DNA of 64,000 bases. It comes from Lytechinus variegatus. Taxonomy: Eukaryota > Echinodermata > Echinoidea > Temnopleuroida > Toxopneustidae. The number at the start of each line of letters is the position of its first letter. The stretch's first letter is position 1. The position numbers were made by a program, and so were the translations under genes. This document shows, piece after piece, positions 34,858 to 60,648 of this stretch. The DNA lies in assembly GCF_018143015.1 (NCBI RefSeq), contig NC_054753.1:25880462-25944461 (forward strand). The letters run 5' to 3'. The notes beneath the pieces were generated by a model. That model was not told the origin of the DNA, ran no database searches, and saw only the letters and a list, made by a program, of their open reading frames with translations.

Positions 34858-36486
34858 AGTGGACTTGTTAAGAGGTTGAACGCTGCATTTTTGAGTACAA
34901 ATGTCCAACTTGGCACAGATGTTCCTTGAGTCAAAAGAAAAAGATTCATCCAAAGAGACACGCTGTATCTATGCAAATAAGCAAGTAATTTGCATAAATT
35001 TGCATATTATGTCGATATAGGAAAAACAAGTAATTCAGAATAAATATTTCAACAGAACTGCCCTAAAATTGGAAATAAAGACTTAGGGTAAGACAGGGAA
35101 GAAAACTGTCATAAAATAATTGGGCTATCCTTGTTTATTATTACCTAATTTACATAAATTATGCAAATTATAATTTAAAAAAGAGTATTTTTTCAAGAAT
35201 CCTGAACTGTTTTATAAATAACGGCAATTAATACGAAATGTCAACATTCTACATGAAAGAGAATATATTAGCGAAAACATCGATATGCTTCATGACAGTA
35301 TTAGTGTCTTAATTTGCTTAGAAAGAGGGCAAATATGTCAAAATGTATGACGTGATATTGCGCTAAAACGAGACCAAAACAACCTCTATGTCCAGTCACA
35401 CTCACGAATCGGACAATAAAGCGATCAATGGTATGTCATTCGAGATAACACAATCTCAACACAATAGCTTCCATCGGCTTCTCGTATCGCTTTTGCTGGT
35501 GTGTCTGCCACATCGTAATCTGTGATACATACGGGCAAAATGCATTTCGGTATCGGTAAAACACTATTAATTTTGTTTTATTTGTTTCTCTTGGAAAATT
35601 TACAGGAGACATTGCTTTGCAGGTTACTGCTTAAATGAAGCTCTGGCACATGAATCATGACGAATGTATCCTACCTCAATCCTTATTTTAACTTTGTTAA
35701 AATATATATCTTTTGGAGACCCCAAAGTGGCAAAACTGCATCTCCCGGCATTCCCGCTACTTTACAAAACCAGTTTGACTTGTATTATCTACTTGGAAAA
35801 CACAGATGTATGAGACATCAGACAACATGATTCCTGAAAAAAAATATTTTTGTTTATTTAAGCCAACGGGAGCCTTTCGAATTTACCCCATCCCCTCTCC
35901 GTATTTCGACTTTAAATACAAAAAATATCTTGTTTTAAAGCCATCGGCAAGGCAAATTGCGTTTTTTTTTGTTATAATAAAGAAAGTCGAGAGAACAACT
36001 TTTATATCTTTATCTTTATATTTACATTCATATTATTGATATTATTATAATTATTATTAATATTATTATTGTTATTATAATTATTATTAATATTATTATT
36101 GTTATTATAATTATTAGTAATATTACTATTGTTATTATTACTATTATTGTTCGGCCGTTTGTAATAGTTCTCTAGCACAGTAAAGGCTATTGTTCGGTCG
36201 TTTGTAATAGTGCTCTAGCACAGTAAAGGCTATAACCCAACAGGAGCATGCCTAGGATACCCTTTCCCTTTTTGGTTTTATGTATTGAAAAATAGTTTAT
36301 TGTCTTTAGAACTCTTAAAACATTACTTTTGTTTGTATTAATAGATTGAGGAGAAAATACTCTTCAACTGACATGTAGAGGAGCTGTGGTAAATTGAAGA
36401 ACAGCCACACTGCCCTTTATTGATTCCACTCTATGTTGAATTTAAATATTTTGAGAGCCCAATCGGAAGAAAGATACATTTCTACT

Positions 36487-37615
36487 CAGTGGCGTACCGT
36501 GGGCCACGGCATTGGGGGGGCACCAGCAAAAAAAATCGAGTCACTTAGGGAGCGCGCGAAGCGCGCTAAGTTTTTAGGTATACTGACCTAATAGAAACAT
36601 TTTAAGGACATGCATTAAACGGATATGTATCTCACTGATTGAATAATGCATACGCGAAGCGCGAGCTAAACATTTTTGATATTCAGACCTAAAAAGGGAC
36701 ATTATAAGCATTTTTTTTGTAATCATGATATGTACCTGCCTCGCTATACAATGCGAAGCGCGAGCTGAAATTTTTGTATATATTGACCCAAAATGGGGAA
36801 TATATTTTAGGAATCCATTAAGATCTAATCTAATGCTAGTACCAACCTTTGCTGATTTTGTTAGAATTACATATAAACACATTAAGCATTTTTGGAGACA
36901 TGGTAATCATGATTATCATGCGCATCTCACTAATCAAATACTGCGAGCGCGAAGCGCAAGCTGAAAATTTCGGAAATTCAGACCTAAAGAGAGGCATTCT
37001 AAGTCTTGTTTGTTTGCAGGAATTCACTAAGACTGTACGTATTTCATTAACCAAATGATGCGAGCGCGAAGCGCGAGCTGAAAATGTTTGATATTGAGAT
37101 CAGAAAACTAGACATTTTAAGGACTGATTTTAGAAATTCATTGAAGAGTAGACATCTCACCAAACAACTAATGCGAACGTTAGCACGGACAGGAAATGTT
37201 TTATATTAGACCTTAAATAGGGCAATCAATTTAAGTAGTCATAAAAAAAAGCAAATGTTACTACATGAAAAAATTATGACTCGAATTGCGAGGTAATGTA
37301 TTTGGTGTACAGTGTTGATTTGAAAACAGAAGGTTTTAGTACATCAGGATTATTATCTCTTTAAACGGTCTATGCGAGCACCAGGAACAATAAAGTCATA
37401 GGCCCTGTGAGCAAATAATGTTTCAAAAGTTTGAAAAAAATGCTTTTTCATGTAATATAACATAATTATAATATAATATAACATTTATAATGAACATAAT
37501 TTCTTCTTTCCCCACTACGTTTCTCTTCCTTTCTCCCGCTTTTTCGCCCTTGGGGGGGGCAGCCGATTGGGGGGCACGTGCCCCCCCATGCCCCCCCCCC
37601 GTAGTTACGCCACTG
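36487..37615. mobile_element. hAT element, non-autonomous, 1129 bp
   Basis: Ends CAGTGGCGTAC and GTTACGCCACTG. Perfect 8-bp duplication TTTCTACT at 36479-36486 and 37616-37623. The interior holds at least five GCGAAGCGCGAGCT motifs about 110-140 bp apart. The opposite palindrome arm (near 38375) shows the empty site. Confidence 0.93.
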
Positions 37616-38554
37616 TTTCTACTACACACAGTAAAGCCTCTTTGCGTTCTCCTCTTGAAAAAAAAAAACATAGAAGGCATTGTTTTATTTCTCATAATAT
37701 AAGTTCGTGTACGTGACGGGGGCCTGTCGAAGTTGCCAAAAACCGTTTATTTTGTTTTGACAATATATATTTAGAATATCGTCTAAATGAAGCCCTAATC
37801 TGGAAAAGGGCACTTATTAAAGGCAGCATCTACATTACGTAGAGGAGGCCCTGGTACTTGGAAGCGGGGGCTGAAGCACAACGCAAGATTTTCCGGACGA
37901 GGGGGCGGGAGGGGGGTGCTGCGTGTGTTATTCTCGATAGATAGCACCCCCTGGAATTCCGGCAGATGTGACAAAACGAAAAAAAAGGAACGTTACCCAA
38001 AAAAAATCATTTTGTAGTGCAATCCTTTTTGTTTATTTCCTGTAAAATTTATTGATGTAAATTTGAAAAACGAAAAAGGTTCAATGTAAAATTTTGGTCC
38101 CAAGAAATCAAACAAGCTTCAGCCCCCTCTTCCAAGTGCCAAGGCCTCCTCTATATAATGTAGATGCTGCCTTTAATAAGTGCCCTTTTCCAGATGAGGG
38201 CTTCATTTAGACGATATTCTAAATATATATTGTCAAAACAAAATAAAGGGTTGGGCAACTTTGACAGGCCACCGTCATGTACACGAACTTATTTTATGAG
38301 ATTTAAAACAATGCCTTCTATGATTGTTTTTTTTCAAGAGGAGAAAGTAAAGAGGCTTTACTGTGTGTAGTAGAAATGTATCTTTCTCCCGAATGGGCTC
38401 TGAAAATATTTAAATTTAACATAGAGTGGAAGCAATAAAGGGGTTTGAGTATTTTAGAGCTTACGTGTGGCTTTTTTTCAATGTACTACAGCTCATCTAC
38501 ATGTCAATTGTAGAGTATTTTCTCCTCAATCTATTCCAAGATATCAATACAAAC

Positions 38555-38861
38555 CATGGGCGGAAATCCCAGGGGGGACGTGTCCCCCCCCCCTACTCAA
38601 AATAGTAGGGGGGACACAATATCAAATGTCCCCCTACTTTTTTTGGTCTTTGGTGATGCTAAGAAATATATCACTCAAAATGGGAATAAAACGTACGGTT
38701 TGGGACGAGATGACCTTTTTTTTATTAATTTTTTTTTTGCTTGTTAAATATATTTTCGTAAAAATGACCTTTAATTTTAGGTAATAGCGTTTTATTTTTT
38801 TGCTTGTCAAATTTTCCAGACCCTTGTCCCCCCTACCTTTTGGGAGAAATTTCCGCCCCTG
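38555..38861. mobile_element. hAT MITE, 307 bp
   Basis: Ends CATGGGCGGAAAT and ATTTCCGCCCCTG. Perfect 8-bp duplication ATACAAAC (38547-38554 and 38862-38869). The left palindrome arm near 36335 shows the empty site. Confidence 0.93.
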
Positions 38862-40225
38862 ATACAAACAAAAGTAATCTTTTAAGAGTTCTAAAGACAA
38901 TAAACTATTTTTTAATACATAAAACCAAAAGGGAAAAGGGTATCCTAGGCATGCTCCTGTTGGGTTATAGCCTTTACTGTGCTAGAACATTATTACAAAC
39001 TGCAGAACAATAATAATAATAATAACATTAATAATATTATTAATATAGATAAATATGAAATATAGATATAAAAGTTGCTTTATTATACCAAAAACGCAAC
39101 TTGCCTTGCCGTTGGTTTTTAAACACGATATTTTTTTATTTAGTGTCGAAATACAGAGAGAGGATGGAGTAAATTCGGAGGGCTCCCGTGGACGTAGTTT
39201 TAAATAATAAAAAAAAACTATCTTCAGGAAACATGTTCACTGATGTCTCATACATCTGTCTTTTCCAAGTCGATAATACAAGTCAAACTGGTTTTGTAAA
39301 GTAGCGAGAATGCCGCGGGGAATGCAGTTTTGCCACTTCGGGGTCTCCAAAAGACATATATTTTAACAAAGTTAAAATATGGATTGATGTGGGGTACATT
39401 CGTCATGATTCATGTGCCAGAGCTTCATTTCAGCAGTAACCTGCAAAGCAATGTCTCCTGTAAGTTTTCCAAGAGAAACCAATTAGAAACAAATAAAACA
39501 AAATTAATAGTGTTTTACCGATACCGAAATGCATTTTGCCCGTATGTATCACAGATTACGGTGTGGCAGACACACCAACAAAAGCGATACGAGAAGCCGA
39601 TGGAAGCTATTGTGTTGAGATTGTGTTATCTCGAATGACATACCATTGATCGCTTTATTGTCCGATTCGTGAGTGTGACTGTGACATAGAGGTTCTTTTG
39701 GTCTCGTTTTAGCGCAATATCACGTCATACATTTTGATATATTTGTCCTCTTTCTAAGCAAATTAAGACACTAATACTGTCATGAAGCATATCGATGTTT
39801 TCGCTAATATATTCTCTTTCATGTAGAATGTTGACATTTTGTATTAATTGCTGTTATTTATAAAAACAGTTCAGGATTCTTGAAGGAATACTCTGTTTTA
39901 AATTATAATTTGCATAATTTATGTAAATTAGGTAATAATAAACAAGGATATCCCAATTATTTTATTACAGTTTTCTTCCCTGTCTTACCCTAAGTCTTTA
40001 TTTCATATTTTAGGGCAGTTCTGTTGAAATATTTATTCTGAATTACTTGTTTTTACTATATCGACATAATATGCAAATTTATGCAAATTACTTGCTTATT
40101 TGCATAGATACAGCGTGTCTCTTTGGATGAATCTTTTTCTTTTGACTCAAGGAACATTTGTGCCAAGTGGGACATTTGTACTAAAAAATGCAGCGGTAAG
40201 CCCCTTTTTTGCAGTTAACAAGTCT

Positions 40226-40337
40226 ACTAGTGTGCGCTATGAACGTCTAGCTTAGCCGGGTAATATAGGAGCGCCTTGACCACCTAACAAAGTGGATATG
40301 TGCGCAATATAAATACCCTATATTATTATCATTATTA
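40226..40337 (+). mobile_element. right part of the split SINE
   Basis: GTGTGCGCTATGAACGTCTA to the (ATTATT)n tail, completing the SINE begun at 34790. The ATTGAT before the left part and after the right part looks like its target duplication. Confidence 0.7.
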
Positions 40338-40465
40338 TTGATAAAACACATGTGTCATGAAAAGATATAAAGTGTATGCAGTATATTTATTTCGCACATG
40401 ATTTCAGTATAAAAAAAGAAAACCCACACACACTCAAAAGGACCTACTCGGTCTGGTAAACAAAG
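40338..40465. repeat. distal half of the 34.4-kb direct duplication
   Basis: 'aaacacatgtgtcatgaaaa' to 'ggacctactcggtctgg' matches 34546-34670 in the same orientation. Confidence 0.8.
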
Positions 40466-40859
40466 TGAATATAAAATTTCCAATAGACCACTTCATAGTT
40501 ATTTCATGGACCATTTTTGTCAAATGACCTTTCATTTCTTTCATTAAGAGAGGCAGATCTCACAGCAAGATATTACGTAAGGCATATGCCTTACATAGTA
40601 GGATGAATGAATAGACCAGGTGACTAGAATAGCACTCCAATGAACACTTTATGAAGGTATTTGTTGCATTTCTACTTTGAATGCATATTATAGCATGCTG
40701 CACAATGTACATTGCAAACTGTGAAATACCAGTCGTTCGTGGACGCATTATTGTTTTTTGTGGATGTAAATGTAAAACACAATTCAAAAGAATGTTTGAA
40801 TAATCAAGTCATCAAAGTTGGTGCGTGTCTCATTAAATTATAAACCACCATGTTACTTC

Positions 40860-41290
40860 AGGACCAATGACCTTCCTCTGATCATGCGCAGAAAGGAACT
40901 ACGAACTGGCTGATTAAGTATCGGCGTGGGGTGTTATAGACTATAGTGAAATGCTGTATATCGTCATCATGTACACGTATTCTTTGTTATATTTCAGTAA
41001 AGATTGTGAAATTATCCATTACTAAGTATAATCTCTCTTACATGATTGTCTTCTCCAGTTGAAGAGACACAGCGCTGATTGGCTAACGAACCTCGTGACG
41101 TAACAGACGAAACATGATTTACTGGTAAACCAAAGATTCAGAACGGTTGCTCCGAACCTACCCCTTTCGACGAACTGGGATTGACACACTCCATTGGCAT
41201 AAGTTCCAGTCCGCATTTCCAGACTTGTCCGTTGTGGCGCCAGATCTGAAGTGAAGCGGGAAGACTTCCTTGACTGTATCGAACCAGTTG
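40860..41290 (+). promoter_or_regulatory. candidate promoter and 5' UTR exon, possibly of DHPS
   Basis: A locally GC-richer stretch with CCAAT, an NRF1-like CATGCGCAG (about 40889) and a CRE-like TGACGTAA (about 41096). It ends at a strong GTAAGT donor (41291). DHPS exon 1 has a usable acceptor 3.3 kb downstream and nothing else nearby needs a first exon. This is inference; there is no coding content. Confidence 0.3.
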
Positions 41291-43900
41291 GTAAGTCTTG
41301 CTTTATGTATTTCGACAAAGGGAGGCGCGATATCTTATAGTTTGCATGTATCAAATATCAATTGAGTGTTAGGTGCTGACTGTACTCCTTTTAACGATGG
41401 TGGACGAGAAAAAAATATGTTTAACAAATCAGGAAATGTCAGCTAAGTTATGTTTAGTTTATATTTTACTGTTATGGTGTTGTCTATAGAATAATTATTC
41501 TCATTTCACCGATACCTCAAAATTGAATAAGTCATATTTCATGTATTAGTGATAATTCTGATTTAATGTCATTGAATTAATTCATATAGAAACTAAGTTA
41601 CTCTTATTTTTTGTGAATGCATTGTTACTTTATGTTAATATGACCATGCTGACAAATAGTGAATCAGAGCTTGTTATCATGTATAAATATATTTAAATAG
41701 ATATATAAATACATTACTTGATAAATTGATTCAAGCACGAGATAGCATATTCCCCTCCTTTCTTTTTACTTTTATTATTTTGTAATGAATAAATAACTCG
41801 TTTGATATGTGCATACATACCTTGTTGTTTGTTTGTTTCTGTAAAATTATCATTATTATTATTATTTGTTTGGTGTCACCTGTGCCTGGGAGGCGAAAAG
41901 CGAACTAAATCACTGTGACCCGCAGGTCTCTCCTCCCGATAAAACTGATTGGGGGGAATGCAGGAGGACCACTACACCGGGGTTTCCCCCTACTCTTATA
42001 CGAATAGTGCAATGGGTTCTTAATGGGTTCTATCGTACTGTATTATGTTGTTTCAAGTTGTCCTGTATCACGTTTGTTTAGAAAAGGTAACATAGGCACG
42101 TATTGTATTACCGGACACTATCATATTTCCGGACGCGCATATTACTGCGTATGAAATCAATTTCGTTCCGTAAGACTTCCGCAGATCAATTCAAAGAACA
42201 AGATTGCAAAAACAAGGCGAAAAAATCCAACTTTTACCTTATTTTTCTCCAAAATGACAGAAAACGCTTAAAATATCTTATAAGTTTTGCATAGTTTTGC
42301 ATTATTGATCCCAATTGATCTATTTTCTGATGGAAATACGGGCTTAATTATTTGCCGAATTTTAATCTCGTCCGCTCCATCGCTCAGATCGTCGACGGCT
42401 AGTTCTCAAGGTACTCGGTAGTCCGGCCGTGCGCGAGGTTTACCGTGATAGAGTCGTCGAGAATCGACAGCGCATCGATCGAACTTGATGACTGAGGGGG
42501 GTCACGATATGAACGAGCATTAATACTGGAAAGTGCCATATCGAACGCGCGATAAAAATGAAATTGGTTAGCAAACACAAATTTATTACAAAGATCTGTT
42601 CAGAATCGACATAAGAAAGCAAACAAAAACTTAGAATTTACTCATGATATGATATTTTTATCATGAAAAAATCACACGCAATTCTTTCTTACATCAATAT
42701 AATCAAGAATATTTTTACCCATCCGGCGCGCGTCCGGAATTATGATGTAATTTGTCACGCACGAAAATAATTGTTTTTCGCGAAGGGTATGCGGCAAGTG
42801 CGGTGCAAAGAAAACGGTTGGAAAATATAAAATAATTTCGTCATATTCATAATTTTCAGAATATTTGGAATAGCAAATGATAATTTTTCTTGATTGTATT
42901 TCCTCTAGTTGTCATTTTTAAAGCACTGAAATAAAGGTGTCCGGCAATAGGATACACTGCCATAACATTGGCTTATACTGTTCCCCCTTTTTATCATTAA
43001 AAGGTGATTTTAAAAATGTTTGTTATTTTGTTTACTTCCCTTCATTCTTGCGTCTTGAGCATCTCATCTGAGACAGATACAACGCCTAATAGATTGTTAT
43101 TTTTAGTATCTTTATTATTATTATAATTATTATAATTATTTAGTTGAATTCAATGCTGATCAGATATACAGATAAACCAATAACTTTTTTCGGCCCAGCT
43201 TTTGATACTTTTCAAAAGGAAAAGGGAAACACATCATTAGGACACCCCTGATTAAAAATTTGATCTTTAAGTGGGGTTTCACGTAAATTAGCACATAGGC
43301 TGCACATTCGGACACTTAAATCGAATTAAGGATCTGCACAACAGACTATTCGGTAGCCGCAGGACATCTACAGTAGATATGAATGCAAGGTGGCATTTCA
43401 CAAAATCGTTCATAAGGATACAAACAACTTGATTGTGACGTGCCAAAGTTCGAGACCAAAATAATGTGGACGTTTCTGTTTCAAAAAATTTGACCATGAA
43501 GGTACGATCCAGAAACGAGGAAAACATATTTGGAAAAAACAATATCAGCGAATCTAATCGGGTTTCATATTTACATTATCTTAAAGATTGAGTGAAAGAA
43601 TTTTTGTCTTCAATTTGAGACCAATTTCTGAGTGGACGTGTAATGCATGGTAGATTACGACCGACGGACAGAAAATTATAAAAACAGCGATTTCCCTCAA
43701 AAATTCACATTGGAATCTGCATTACCTTTCAATATAGACTCTGAAAGAAACGTGGAAAAAAAAACCCATAACACACACACACACAAAGCAGACAACAAAA
43801 CAAACGAATGAAATGGAATCAGCAGCGAATGAGTTCTCTCTTTTTAAAGATAAATCGAGGTATTCTTAAGGGATTAAAGCTAGTTTTCACACTGCTAAGC
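41291..43900. other. intergenic or 5' intron of DHPS, nothing recognised
   Basis: Short ATT runs (41850, 43110). No coding exon found on either strand. Confidence 0.4.
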
Positions 43901-43914
43901 AGAGTGAATTTAAG

Positions 43915-44050
43915 AACACATGTACAGTAAATGTACTGAAAATACCATTCAAAATGACAACAGCTGCTAGGAGATCTTTGTCGAAAAATTGGTAAACATG
44001 AACAGCAGTTCGTCCTGAGTTCTGGAACTGACGAAAACTTGCATATTTGT
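43915..44050. repeat. dispersed 'tctttgtcgaaaattggt' repeat, copy 1
   Basis: Shares 'cagtaaatgtactgaa', 'tctttgtcgaaaaattggt' and 'gaacagcagtt' with 55693-55800 and 56130-56240. Confidence 0.5.
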
Positions 44051-44074
44051 CGATTGTCCAGAGGCCAGGAAGGC

Positions 44075-44257
44075 ATTTCATTAATCTGTTCGTAAGTTAA
44101 GAGCAACTTTATGAACGACTGGTAAACCCTTTCTTGTGGTAAATGGTATACGCCAAAATATTCATTGGCGATGGTTTAGCGCGTTATATAGAAACGTTCA
44201 CCAGTCGTTCTTAAAGTCGCTCTTAAATTACGATCAGCTTTACAAAAATGGCTCCCT
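44075..44257. mobile_element. MITE, sister of 28776-28934
   Basis: Shares 'attcattggcgatggtttagcgcgt' (in part) and inverted arms TTCGTAAGTTAAGAGC/GCTCTTAAATTACGA. Confidence 0.75.
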
Positions 44258-44595
44258 GATTTAGTCAGTGAAATGTTTTATATATTTTTCTTGCTAATCG
44301 ATTTGTTAACTTTTTGTGTCATAAGATATGACAGTTAAGAAAAGTTATTAAGGTACCATTCTTAAACTCAGTTACCGTCATTTGAACTCATCAGTTGAAA
44401 CTACGTACATGTTAACTTGCCTAGTCACATAAGCGAAGGTAATTTGACTTTTTGTGAAATTAAAGAAAAAATACTCGTACATTTGTCGCCTTTTGTTGAT
44501 TTTTATGTTTGTTTTTATTGCTTTTACCTTTCATGATAATGTTGATATACAATGTCACCCCTTTTCTCAATTTATAGCTAAGGATACGAATAACG

Positions 44596-56793
<12,198 letters not shown>

Positions 56794-59700
56794 TGCAATG
56801 GAACTTCTTGCTTCGGGATAAAAAAATGTAAAACATCCATCTGTATTGGTTTAATGAATAATACTAAAATATAATATAATCCCCCCCCCCGAATGACAGA
56901 GAAATTTTCTGCTGAGACCTTCGTCGAACTGTTGAGCCCATACAGAGGACCGTATAGATTTCAAAATCGAGCGGGATCCCCCAAAACCTTTTAATACGGT
57001 ATTGGTATTAAAAATGGTAAATTAAAGCTCCCAAAGAGAACGACACTGAGAGGAAGATTTTTAAAAGTGAGAGTGGTATAAAGAAAAAACGGAAGAGATA
57101 GAGATGAAAATAGAGTGGTAAAGCGGAAGAGAGGACTGGGGGAGTGAGAGAGTAGATGAATGAGAGAGTTGTGTAAATAGGTGTTAAAGAGAAAGAAAAG
57201 GAGAAGAGAAAGTGATATCCATTCTAGCTCGAACTTCGCTATTTCCCGGGAAAGATTTTCCGTAATAGAATATTGGATGAAGGGGGTAGAAAATTGCATT
57301 AAGGAGAACATTCCTAATTCCATTGACAAAGGAATCTATATATTTAAAAAAAATCAAGCATCCCTTGGAACACTTTGATAATAGTAACACATCGGTATCC
57401 ACCTCCCAAGTGATGATTTAATAACATTGTAATTAACATTTACGTTTTATAATAAAACAATTGGAATTTGCTTCAAGTATTGTATGGTGCTCCCACTATA
57501 GGAATAGCTTGGTTATTATAAAAAAGAGTAAAGGTTGCGAAATATGCCGCCTTTACTTATATAGATATATTCTTTAACACTTTACTCATCTCTGAACGAA
57601 TAATCTTTATTTCATTTTATTCAAAAATGTAAAATCATGAACAAAATTTCTTTATACAAACATTTTTTTTCCTCTGGAGTAATGGAGTGCGTAATTTATG
57701 TGCTATTATACGAATTATTCTATGCTATTAGATGATTTTATTTACATTCCTATATTTTGTTTCATCACATGATATAAGACTTAATTTTTTTTTTGCGTTT
57801 TGAAAAGAAAATAAAAACTCGAGATTTTACTCTAAAAATCTTTATTATGATGTAATTCAAAGGAGGTGATTTTCAAAAAGTATTGCTAGTATGTATTTAT
57901 ATTTCAATATTCCTTTAGAAAAACAAAGTAATATTAGTATTTCATATTAAAAACATGCTATTTACATCCTTTTTTTATTTAAGAGAAAACTACGCAGTTT
58001 ATTGCAGAAAGAAATTATTTGATAGTGGGAAAAGATTGATCACTAACTGAAATGATAATTTGAAATACCACTTTAGAGCATTTATTTATAGTACATATAT
58101 TTATTTAGAGTATTTAAAGGACTTTGTTATTTCAAATTTTTGGTATATAGTATTTTATAGTTACGAACAGCGTATCAAAGAAAATACTTAACCGGGATTA
58201 ATCAACAATTTATCATTATCTTTATCACAGTTATGAATATAAAATTGCTCGTATAAGACAAATATAACTCCTCTTTATGTTTATGGTACAGTCACATTTC
58301 TCCTACGGCGTTCGTATGGCGAGTCAAAAATAAGAAAAGATGTTAAAACGGCTGTTTTCGACTCGCCGTACGGCTGATAAATCCCGGTTCTAGTTTTTCA
58401 ACGTTACACACATTTTGTTACTTGTGCATTTGATGTGCATTTAAAACGATATAACCTAACATTATTTTAGAGAATATATATTTAGTTCAAAGAACTTCAA
58501 ATCTTTATTGTAAACTGTTCAATATTCTATAAACAATTACTTATCTTTGGATAGAACATTTTCCCACGATTTTGGATTGTTCTACAATTATCTTTCATAT
58601 GTATATTTTGTTGTGAAAGTCATTCATTGAATATTACGGAAAAAATAATCGGCTGCTAAGTAATGAAACTTGATTGAGTTGACGAAAAATGAAATATGGC
58701 AATATTCATTCATAGAAGTTCATAGATAGAGACATTGGCAGGAATTTCGATTCTCACTTTATTTTAGTGTTAATAACACTAATAGATTTTGGTGTCTTTC
58801 AATCCTTTGTCTTTCATGGTGCATGTGTGTGTTTAGAAATATTGCCAAGTCGTTATTAAGAAGCTATTGATCCTCTTTGTTGCCGAATACATGAAATACA
58901 CTAAACATTTATGGTCACATGACCCGGTCACGTGACCAAACATTTATTTTTTTTAAAATATCTTGGTCCGCCTTGCAAAATAGTATTTCGAATTACGCGC
59001 CGTTTCCATCAATGTGACGCAGTCAAGTTACTTTGTTTTATGAATCACCACTTCGAACCAAGAATAGAATGGGTGATGTTTTGGTGACAAAACACAGGTT
59101 CGACTGCGAGAATTTAGGTCTACACATATATCTAATGTGAAGTTTTATCATTGAACCCTGTTTTGAAAGTTTAATGAGTGCATCAAAGAGCGGGAACTGG
59201 GATAATATTTAGTGCAAGATCAGTTTCAATGCATTCTTGTAAAACCTTGTAAAAAATTTGAGAGGGTAATGAAGTCTAGCATTATTTTAAAGCACGGGAA
59301 CGGACTCATTTTTTTCCGACCCCGGTCTTGTGGGAACGCTGTGTGCGGAGGTATAGTAAAAAGTTACATAAACAAATGGTATCAATATGAAAATAACGTT
59401 CAAGATATTGTGAAACTGGTGACGGCCATTATGTATAGTTGAATAAAACAGATTGCATTTTCGTACAGTTACAGTTGAAGATGAATATTGATGTGAAATA
59501 AAAATAAGGTGACTAATATAATCATGGACTAATATACAAAAGTCAAGCAATATTGTGTATAAATTGACTCGAGAAATCGTATTTCTGTACAGGGGGGTGC
59601 ATGTGCTCGTATGAGATTCTGATTATCAGGGTAGATATATTCCTTCGAATAATGAGGTCGATTGAACCCCCTTTTTGTCTTCTATTTCATTGAAACTTAC

Positions 59701-60640
59701 TCTTCATTGTGATTTGATTCCATTGTTTGTACTATAAGAAGTAGTTTCCACAACTGTTTCCAATAATTAGCTGAAATATTGATGAACAAACCTGTTTATA
59801 GAAGTTTTTTGCGTGTAGGATTTAACAGATATTTGTTTGCAGGTAGTCTGCGAGACCGTTTACTCGAAATCGTAGTAAGTCTAAGCAATAGAACGAGTCC
59901 TCGTAGGCATGGTAGAAACGTATATTTAGTAATAATTTGATTATAGCATGTTTACGCACAAACTTAGACTGGGAAATGTTTTGTGAAAAGTTCCAGGTAA
60001 TTAACGTTAACACGACATTTGCTCCTGGTCTCAATATCGATCTCAGACGGCATACCTTGGTTAGAGTTCAGATTGTAGTAGAGTTTTTGGTACAGAATAA
60101 TGTAAAGAAAATATTTAAGGTTATTTAGTTTTAAAGGACAGTTTGGATTAAGGTGCAGATTTTCCGTCGGAGCAATTTTCGCCGGAGCAATATGGAACCG
60201 ATTAGTAAACCAATGAGGCACTCGATAAAGAGAATGAACTGCATCTGTGATGCACTCAGTAAACCTTCAATTAAATGACTTGGCATCTATACGCACACAT
60301 TGTGTACCGAACATTTGAGTCGTTCGGAAAACCTTTGCTGAAAATGTAACGAGTATTCCACTAATTCATTTTTCGCATGCACGATTTTCTTGTTACCAAT
60401 TAGTACTGAATCTATATACTCAAGTTTTATTGGGAAAATTTCGATAGTGGAAATAAAAAATGATACCGAACAAACGTTGATTGGTACGCGTACTGAATTT
60501 GATATACCGAGATTGTGTGTAATAAAATGTGGGTGTGTGTTAGTGTGTATAGGGCGGGGGGGGGGGGAGGGGGAGGGATTGGTACGCATAATTACGAATA
60601 TAGACATGGCCGAACACAGAATCAAGTATGAGTTTTATAC
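56794..60640. other. AT-rich convergent intergenic DNA, nothing recognised
   Basis: Contains the DHPS 3' flank, a GA-rich patch (57040-57210) and long AT stretches. No coding exon, RNA or complete element found. Confidence 0.45.
57451..57456 (+). terminator. candidate poly(A) signal of DHPS
   Basis: AATAAA about 660 bases after the DHPS stop codon, in AT-rich DNA. It is the clearest hexamer near the stop. No transcript evidence is available. Confidence 0.35.
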
Positions 60641-60648
60641 GCCCGCCG

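Larger units (their letters stand above)
34862..40224. mobile_element. 5.4-kb degenerate palindrome (foldback element), non-coding
   Basis: Left arm 34862-36486 plus 37616-37880 is the reverse complement of the right arm 38112-38546 plus 38870-40224. For example GACTTGTTAA at 34862 is mirrored by TTAACAAGTC near 40217, and GCTTCAGCCCCC at 38114 is mirrored near 37878. The loop is about 230 bp. The ends abut TA in the split SINE. Frames inside are short; no transposase is seen. Confidence 0.85.

Noticed and set aside
34862-40224. Polinton-like or other virus-related element suggested by the very long inverted arms
   Set aside because: No polymerase, integrase, capsid or other coding signature, and the flanking duplication looks like TA, not the pattern expected for such elements.
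34862-40224. palindrome as an assembly artefact
   Set aside because: The arms differ by many substitutions and carry different insertions with clean target duplications, which an artefactual join would not create.
41022-41354. 110-residue frame on the - strand
   Set aside because: Composition is that of non-coding DNA and it overlaps the candidate promoter and 5' exon; no homology recognised.
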